A program made the translations under genes and the position numbers. From NCBI RefSeq assembly GCF_910591885.1, contig NW_025963555.1, forward strand, positions 5,084,001-5,148,000: DNA of 64,000 nucleotides, written 5' to 3'. The first letter of the stretch is position 1. The number at the start of each line of letters is the position of its first letter. Source of the DNA: Bombus terrestris (taxonomy: Eukaryota; Arthropoda; Insecta; Hymenoptera; Apidae). This document shows positions 55,345 to 64,000 of this stretch, piece after piece. Under the pieces are notes generated by a model. It did no database searches, was not told the DNA's origin, and saw nothing but the letters and a program-made list of their open reading frames with translations.

Positions 55345-58300
55345 GTACATAACGTCATACGTCCTATAGTGATACAATGTAACGTTATAAGTTATAACGT
55401 AGTAGTATACAACGTTATACGTTATAACGTAGTAGTACATAACGATATACGTTACAACGTAGTAGTACATAACGTCATACGTCCTATAGTGATACAATGT
55501 AACGTTATACGTTATAACGTAGTAGTACATAACGTTATACGTCATATAGTAGTACAATATATCGTTATACGTTATAACGTAGCAGTGCATAACGTCAAAA
55601 GTCACATAGTGATACAATATAACGTTATACGTTATAACGTAGAAGTACATAAGGTTATACGTTATAAAGTAGTAGTACATAATGCTATACGTTACAACGT
55701 AGTAGTACATAACGTCATACGTCCTATAGTGATACAATGTAACGTTATACGTTATAACGTAGAAGTACATAACGTTATCCGGTATAACGTAATAGTACAT
55801 AACGTTATACGTTAAACGTAGTAGTACATAACGTCATACTTCCTATAGTGATACAATGTAACGTTATAAGTTATAACGTAGTAGTATACAACGTTATACG
55901 TTATAACGTAGTAGTACATAACGTTATACGTTAAACGTAGTAGTACATAACGTCATACGTCCTATAGTGATACAATGTAACGTTATACGTTATAACGTAG
56001 TAGTATATAACGTCATACGTCCTATAATGATACAATGTAACGTTATAAGTTATAACGTAGTAGTATACAACGTTATACGTTATAACGTAGTATTACATGA
56101 CGTCATACGTCCTATAGTGATACAATGTAACGTTATAAGTTATAACGTAGTAGTATACAACGTTATACGTTATAACGTAGTAGTACATAACGTTATACGT
56201 TAAACGTAGTAGTACATAACGTCATACGTCCTATAGTGATACAGTGTAACGTTATACGTTATAACGTAGTAGTATATAACGTCATACGTCACATAGTGAT
56301 ACAATGTAACGTTATAAGTTATAACGTAGTAGTATACAACGTTATACGTTATAACGTAGTAGTACATAACGTTATTCGTTACAACGTAGTAGTACATAAC
56401 GTCATACGTCCTATAGTGATACAATGTAACGTTATACGATATAACGTCGTAGTATATAACGTTATACGCTATAACGTATTAGTACATGACGTCATACGTC
56501 CTATAGTGATACAATGTAACGTTATAAGTTATAACGTAGTAGTATACAACGTTATACGTTATAACGTAGTACTACATAACGTTATACGTTAAACGTAGTA
56601 GTACATAACGTCATACGTCCTATAGTGATACAGTGTAACGTTATACGTTATAACGTAGTAGTATAAAACGTCATACGTCCTATAGGGATACAATGTAACG
56701 TTATAAGTTATAACGTAGTAGTATACAACGTTATACGTTATAACGTAGTAGTACATAACGTTATTCGTTACAACGTAGTAGTACATAACGTCATACGTCC
56801 TATAGTGATACAATGTAACGTTATACGATATAACGTCGTAGTATATAACGTTATACGCTATAACGTAGTAGTACATGACGTCAAACGTCACATAGTGATA
56901 CAATGTAACATTATACGTTATAATGACGAAGTGCAAAACGTTATACGTTATAACGTAGTAGTACATAACGTCAAACGTCACATAGTGATACAATATAACG
57001 TTATACGTTATAACGTAGTAGTACATAACGTTATACGTCATATAGTAGTACAATATAACGTTATAAGTTATAACGTAGTAGTATACAACGTTATACGTTA
57101 TAACGTAGTAGTACATAACGTTATACGTTAAAGGTAGCAGTACATAACGTCATACGTCCTATAGTGATACAATGTAACGTTATACGTTATAACGTAGTAG
57201 TATATAACGTCATACGTCCTATAGTGATACAATGTAACGTTATATGTTATAACGTAGTAGTATACAACGTTATACGTTATTACGTAGTAGTACATAACGT
57301 TATTCGTTACAACGTAGTAGAACATAACGTCATACGTCCTATAGTGATACATTGTAACGTTATACGTTATAACGTAGAAGTATATAACGTTATACGTTAT
57401 AACGTAGTAGTACATAACGTCAAACGTCACATAGTGATACAATATAACGTTATACGTTATAACGTAGTAGTATATAACGTTATACGTTATAACGTAGTAG
57501 TACATAACGTCATACGTCCTATGTTGATACAATGTAACGTTATACGTTATAACCTAGTAGTATATAACGTCATACGTCCTATAGTGATACAATGTAACGT
57601 TATACGATATAACGTCGTAGTATATGACGTTATACGCTATAACGTAGTAGTACATGACGTCATACGTCCTATAGTGATACAATGTAACGTTATAAGTTAT
57701 AACGTAGTAGTATACAACGTTATACGTTATAACGTAGTAGTATACAACGTTATACGTTATAACGTATTAGTACATAACGTTATCCGGTATAACGTAATAG
57801 TACATATCTATATACGTAATATAGTGATGCAATATAATGTTATACGTTATAACGTAGAAGTACAAAACGTTATACGTTATAACGTCGTAGTATATAACGT
57901 TATACGTTACTACATAGTAGTACATAACGTCATACGTCCCATAGTGATACAATGTAACGCTATACATTATAAAGTAGTAGTACATAACGTTATACGTTAC
58001 AAGGTAGTAGTACATAACGTCATACGTCCTATAGTGATACAATATAACGTTATACGTTATAACGTAGAAGTACAAAACGTCATATGTTATTACGTAGTAG
58101 TACTTAACGTTATACGTTACTACGTAGTAGTACATAACGTCATACGTCCTATAGTGATACAATGTAACGTTATACGTTATAACGTAGTAGTACTTAACGT
58201 TATACGTTACTGCGTAGTAGTACATAACGTTATACGTTACAACGTAGTAGTACATAACGTCATACGTCCTATAGTGATACAATATAACGTTATACGTTAT

Positions 58301-58459
58301 AACGTAGAAGTACAAAACGTCATATGTTATTACGTAGTAGTACTTAACGTTATACGTTACTACGTAGTAGTACATAACGTCATACGTCCCATAGTGATAC
58401 AATGTAACGTTATACATTATAAAGTAGTAGTACATAACGTTATACGTTACAACGTAGTA
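55345..58459. repeat. 3,205-bp higher-order repeat, copy 3 (90 bp short)
   Basis: It matches copy 1 at an offset of 6,410 bp up to about 57,880 and 6,320 bp after it. The loss is exactly three monomers, corresponding to about 51471-51560 of copy 1. Private changes include AACGATATACG near 55441, AACGTTATACGTTAAACG near 56191 (AACGC in copies 1 and 2), ATATAATG near 57836 and TATATGACG near 57623. Confidence 0.9.
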
Positions 58460-58620
58460 GTACATAACGTCATACGTCCTATAGTGATACAATGTAACGT
58501 TATAAGTTATAACGTAGTAGTATACAACGTTATACGTTATAACGTAGTAGTACATAACGTTATTCGTTACAACGTAGTAGTACATAACGTCATACGTCCT
58601 ATAGTGATACAATGTAACGT
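58460..58620. repeat. Partial fourth copy of the 3,205-bp repeat
   Basis: The opening roughly 160 bp of the repeat (B, A with ATAAGTTATAAC, A, A with TTATTCGTTACAAC, B) are present once more, after which the order changes to ATACGATATAACGTCG at about 58621 instead of the expected plain A monomer. This marks the right edge of the regular tandem array. Confidence 0.75.
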
Positions 58621-61600
58621 TATACGATATAACGTCGTAGTATATAACGTTATACGCTATAACGTAGTAGTACATGACGTCATACGTCCTATAGTGATAC
58701 AATGTAACGTTATAAGTTATAACGTAGTAGAATACAACGTTATACGTTATAACGTAGTAGTACATAACGTTATACGTTAAACGTAGTAGTACATAACGTT
58801 ATACGTCCTATAGTGATACAGTGTAACGTTATACGTTATAACGTAGTAGTATATAACGTCATACATCCTATAGTGATACAATGTAACGTTATAAGTTATA
58901 ACGTAGTAGTATACAACGTTATACGTTATAACGTAGTAGTACATAACGTTATACGTTATAACGTAGTAGTATATAACGTCATACGTCCTATAGTGATTCA
59001 ATGTAACGTTATACGTTATAACGTAGAAGTATATAACGTTATACGTTATAACGTAGTAGTACATAACGTCAAACGTCACATAGTGATACAATATAACGTT
59101 ATACGTTATAACGTAGTAGTATATAACGTTATACGTTATAACGTAGTAGTACATAACGTCATACGTCCTATGGTGATACAATGTAACGTTATACGTTATA
59201 ACCTAGTAGTATATAACGTCATACGTCCTATAGTGATACAATGTAACGTTATAAGTTATAACGTAGTAGTATACAACGTTATACGTTATAACGTAGTAGT
59301 ACATAACGTTATCCGGTATAACGTAATAGTACATATCTATATACGTAATATAGTGATGCAATATAACGTTATACGTTATAACGTAGAAGTACAAAACGTT
59401 ATACGTTATAACGTCGTAGTATATAACGTTATACGTTACTACGTAGTAGTACATAACGTCATACGTCCTATAGTGATACAATGTAACGTTATAAGTTATA
59501 ACGTAGTAGTATACAACGTTATACGTTATAACGTAGCAGTACATAACGTTATCCGGTATAACGCAATAGTACATATCTATATACGTCATATAGTGATGCA
59601 ACATAACGTTATACGTTATAACGTAGAAGTACGAAACGTTATACGTTACAACGTAGTAGTACATAACGTCGTACGTCCTATAGAGATACAATGTAACGTT
59701 ATAAGTTATAACGTAGTAGTATACAACGTTATACGTTATAACGTAGTAGTACATAACGTTATACGTTAAACGTAGTAGTACATAACGTCATACGTCCTAT
59801 AGTGATACAGTGTAACGTTATACGTTATAACGTAGTAGTATATAACGTCATACGTCCTATAGTGATACAATGTAACGTTATAAGTTATAACGTAGTAGTA
59901 TACAACGTTATACGTTATAACGTAGTAGTACATAACGTTATTCGTTACAACGTAGTAGTACATCACGTCATACGTCCTATAGTGATACAATGTAACGTTA
60001 TACGCTATAACGTCGTAGTATATAACGTTATACGATATAACGTAGTAGTACATGACGTCAAACGTCACATAGTGATACAATGTAACATTATACGTTATAA
60101 TGACGAAGTGCAAAACGTTATACGTTATAACGTAGTAGTACATAACGTCAAACGTCACATAGTGATACAATATAACGTTATACGTTATAACGTAGTAGTA
60201 CATTACGTTATACGTCATATAGTAGTACAATATAACGTTATAAGTTATAACGTAGTAGTATAGAACGTTATACGTTATAACGTAGTAGTACATAACGTTA
60301 TACGTTAAACGTAGTAGTACATAACGTCATACGTCCTATAGTGATACAATGTAACGTTATACGTTATAACGTAGTAGTATATAACGTCATACGTCCTATA
60401 GTGATACAATGTAACGTTATAAGTTATAACGTAGTAGTATACAACGTTATACGTTATAACGTAGTAGTACATAACGTTATTCGTTACAACGTAGTAGTAC
60501 ATAACGTCATACGTCCTATAGTGATACAATGTAACGTTATACGTTATAACGTAGAAGTATATAACGTTATACGTCCTATAGTGATACAATGTAACGTTAT
60601 ACGTTATAACGTAGAAGTATATAACGTTATACGTTATAACGTAGTAGTACATAACGTCAAACGTCACATAGTGATACAATATAACGTTATAAGTTATAAC
60701 GTAGTAGTATATAACGTTATACGTTATAACGTAGTAGTACATAACGTCATACGTCCTATGGTGATACAATGTAACGTTATACGTTATAACCTAGTAGTAT
60801 ATAACGTCATACGTCCTATAGTAATACAATGTAACGTTATAAGTTATAACGTAGTAGTATACAACGTTATACGTTATAACGTAGTAGTACATAACGTTAT
60901 TCGTTACAACGTAGTAGTACATAACGTCATACGTCCTATAGTGATACAATGTAACGTTATACGTTATAACGTAGAAGTATATAACGTTATACGTTATAAC
61001 GTAGTAGTACATAACGTCATACGTCCTATAGTGATACAATGAAACGTTATACGTTATAACGTAGAAGTATATAACGTTATACGATATAACGTCGTAGTAC
61101 ATAACGTCATACGTCACATAGTGATACAATGTAATGTTATACGTTATAACGTCGTAGTATATAACGTTATACGTTACTACGTAGTAGTACATAACGTCAT
61201 ACGTCCCATAGTGATACAATGTAACGTTATACATTATAAAGTAGTAGTACATAACGTTATACGTTACAACGTAGTAGTACATAACGTCATACGTCCTATA
61301 GTGATACAATATAACGTTATACGTTATAACGTAGAAGTACAAAACGTCATATGTTATTACGTAGTAGTACTTAACGTTATACGTTACTACGTAGTAGTAC
61401 ATAACGTCATACGTCCTATAGTGATACAATTTAACGTTATACGTTATAACGTAGTAGTACTTAACGTTATACGTTACTGCGTAGTAGTACATAACGTTAT
61501 ACGTTACAACGTAGTAGTACATAACGTCATACGTCCTATAGTGATACAATGTAACGTTATAAGTTATAACGTAGTAGTATACAACGTTATACGTTATAAC

Positions 61601-64000
61601 GTAGCAGTACATAACGTTATCCGGTATAACGCAATAGTACATATCTATATACGTCATATAGTGATGCAATATAACGTTATACGTTATAACGTAGAAGTAC
61701 GAAACGTTATACGTTACAACGTAGTAGTACATAACGTCATACGTCCTATAGTGATACAATGTAACGTTATACGTTATAAGGACGTAGTATATAACGTTAT
61801 ACGTTATAACGTAGTAGTACATGACGTCAAACGTCACATAGTGATACAATGTAACATTATACATTATAATGTAGAAGTGCAAAACGTTATACGTTATAAC
61901 GTAGTAGTACATAACGTCAAATGTCACATAGTGATACAATATAACGTTATACGTTATTACGTAGTAGTACATAACGTTATACGTCATATAGTGGTACAAT
62001 ATAACGTTATACTATATAACGTCGTAGTATATAACGTTATACGCTATAACGTAGTAGTACATGACGTCAAACGTCACAAAGTGATACAATGTAACATTAT
62101 ACGTTATAACGTAGAAGTATATAACGTTATACGTTATAACGTAGTAGTACATAACGTCAAACGTCACATAGTGATACAATGTAACTTTATACGTTATAAC
62201 GTAGTAGTATATAACGTTATACGTTATAACGTAGTAGTACATAACGTCATTCGTCCTATAGTGATACAATGTAACGTTATACGTTATAACGTAGAAGTAT
62301 ATAACGTTATACGTTATAACGTAGTAGTACATAACGTCAAACGTCACATAGTGATACAATATAACGTTATACGTTATAACGTAGTAGTACATAACGTCAT
62401 ACGTCCTATGGTGATACAATGTAACGTTATATGTTATAACGTAGTAGTACATAACGTTATCCGGTATAACGTAATACTACATATCTATATACGTCATATA
62501 GTGATGCAATATAACGTTATACGTTATAACGTAGTAGTATATAACGTTATACGTTGCAACGTAGTAGTACATAACGTCATACGTCCTATAGTGATACAAT
62601 GTAACGTTATAAGTTATAACGTAGTAGTATACAACGTTATACGTTATAACGTAGTAGTACATAACGTTATACGTTAAACGTAGTAGTACATAACGTCATA
62701 CGTCCTATAGTGATACAATGTAACGTTATACGTTATAACGTAGTAGTATATAACGTCATACGTCCTATAGTGATACAATGTAACGTTATAAGTTATAACG
62801 TAGTAGTATACAACGTTATACGTTATAACGTAGTAGTACATAACGTTATTCGTTACAACGTAGTAGTACATAACGTCATACGTCCTATAGTGATACAATG
62901 TAACGTTATACGATATAACGTCGTACTATATAACGTTATACGCTATAAAGTAGTAGTACATGACGTCAAACGTCACATAGTGATACAATGTAACATTATA
63001 CGTTATAATGACGAAGTGCAAAACGTTATACCTTATAACGTAGTAGTACATAACGTCAAACGTCACATAGTGATACAATATAACGTTATACGTTATAACG
63101 TAGTAGTACATAACGTTATACGTCATATAGTAGTACAATATAACGTTATACGTTATAACGTAGTAGTACATAACGTCAAACGTCACATAGTGATACAATA
63201 TAACGTTATACGTTATAACGTAGAAGTACATAACGTTATACGTTATAAAGTAGTAGTACATAATGTTATACGTTACAACGTAGTAGTACATAACGTCATA
63301 CGTCCTATAGTGATACAATGTAACTTTATACGTTATAACATAGTAGTATATAACGTTATACGTTATAACGTAGTAGTACATAACGTCATTCGTCCTATAG
63401 TGATACAATGTAACGTTATACGTTATAACGTAGAAGTACATAACGTTATACGTTATAACGTAGTAGTACATAACGTCAAACGTCACATAGTGATACAATA
63501 TAACGTTATACGTTATAACGTAGTAGTATATAACGTTATACGTTATAACGTAGTAGTACATAACGTCATACGTCCTATGGTGATACAATGTAACGTTATA
63601 CGTTATAACCTAGTAGTATATAACGTCATACGTCCTATAGTGATACAATGTAACGTTATAAGTTATAACGTAGTAGTATACAACGTTATACGTTATAACG
63701 TAGTAGTACATAACGTTATGCGGTATAACGTAATAGTACATATCTATATACGTAATATAGTGATGCAATATAACGTTATACGTTATAACGTAGAGGTACA
63801 AAACGTTATACGTTATAACGTAGTAGTACATAACGTTATACGTTACAACGTAGTAGTACATAGCGTCATACGTCCTATAGTGATACAATGTAATGTTATA
63901 CGTTATAACGTCGTAGTATATAACGTTATACGTTACTACGTAGTAGTACATAACGTCATACGTCCCATAGTGATACAATGTAACGTTATACATTATAAAG
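58621..64000. repeat. Right domain of the array
   Basis: No gene is seen. Modules resemble parts of the 3,205-bp repeat but are reordered. Five D-E pairs lie near 59332, 59572, 61638, 62482 and 63740, two of them with a CGCAATAG version of D. A B-A dimer is duplicated near 60504-60623. The CTATGG-containing module ends near 59181, 60769 and 63588, spacings of 1,588 and 2,819 bp. GTACTTA units return near 61370-61460. The window ends within a TCCCATAG, CATTATAAAG series like that at 58.39 kb, so the array continues. Confidence 0.8.
60504..60623. repeat. 60-bp dimer duplication with hybrid A/B monomer
   Basis: The usual pair B then A with GAAGTATATA (60504-60563) is followed by a second pair (60564-60623). 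The first monomer of the second pair, 60564-60593, has an A left half (ACGTTATACG) and a B right half (TCCTATAGTGATACAATG). The simplest account is an unequal exchange between two neighbouring dimers with the crossover inside the 30-bp unit. Similar A/B hybrids are seen near 58795. Confidence 0.8.

Larger units (their letters stand above)
1..64000. repeat. 30-bp satellite DNA array filling the window
   Basis: The sequence is head-to-tail copies of a 30-bp unit from first to last base, all in one orientation. An exact copy of the commonest form lies at 278-307. Its left part holds two 7-bp direct repeats (ACGTTAT, ACGTTAT) followed by the related AACGTAG; its right part is TAGTACATA. It contains three CpG, eight TpA steps and the 14-bp perfect palindrome TACGTTATAACGTA. 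Most copies differ by point changes; a few differ in length (23, 24, 29, 31, 32 bp). Both window edges fall within monomers, so the array extends beyond them. I do not recognise the family by name. A eukaryotic heterochromatic satellite is the natural reading; a centromeric role is possible but not shown by the sequence. Confidence 0.98.

Noticed and set aside
1..64000. CRISPR array
   Set aside because: There are no spacers: the repeats touch head to tail and the whole 30 bp varies within one family. No cas-like sequence is present.
1..64000. Telomeric or transposon-derived repeat
   Set aside because: No TTAGGG-like or other short G-rich telomere unit, no terminal inverted repeats bounding a block, no target-site duplications and no transposase or reverse transcriptase frame was seen.

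Overview
The whole 64,000-base window is one uninterrupted satellite DNA array. Every line of sequence is a copy or diverged copy of a 30-bp monomer (about 2,100 monomers). The array is cut at both ends: the window opens and closes inside monomers, so the true array is longer. I see no unique sequence, gene, tRNA, rRNA, transposon, telomere repeat or CRISPR array. GC is about 30% in the consensus monomer, which nevertheless carries three CpGs per 30 bp. No coding, ribosomal or mobile sequence is present to name the organism. A single array this long with multi-kilobase higher-order structure points to a eukaryotic heterochromatic block (centromeric, pericentromeric, subtelomeric or interstitial) assembled from long reads. 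That placement is inference.

Monomers fall into classes. Type A is the commonest (example 278-307). Types B (548-577), C (308-337), E (218-247) and F (368-397) share a right half containing an ATAGTG/ATAGTA core and a CAATRTA-like end. D (188-217) carries CCGG and almost always precedes E. The classes form short 'phrases': one B/C/E/F monomer followed by two to five A-like monomers. Rare monomers of 23, 24, 29, 31 or 32 bp act as landmarks that mark related copies.

Layout. 1-5194: left domain, rich in D-E dimers and in A variants with GTACTTA or GTACAAA ends. 5195-47011: four related macro-units, each opened by the same 29-bp landmark monomer (GTTAGAGG core) at 5195, 14277, 21771 and 33755, giving spacings of 9,082, 7,494 and 11,984 bp. 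The last two are near-identical over about 12 kb, and the fourth is enlarged near 43.58-45.25 kb by a local tandem duplication. 47012-48934: a transition built from the same modules. 48935-58620: three tandem copies of a 3,205-bp higher-order repeat plus a partial fourth. 58621-64000: right domain of related but less regular modules.

The long open reading frames on both strands are an arithmetic effect: 30 bp is exactly 10 codons, and one frame per strand of the monomer has no stop. I annotate no CDS. The interest lies in how the array evolves: nested amplification at about 30 bp, 510 bp, 1.4-1.7 kb, 3.2 kb and 12 kb; length differences between copies that are whole numbers of monomers; hybrid monomers; a cluster of six substitutions inside a near-identical duplication; and a near-identical module shared by regions 50 kb apart.
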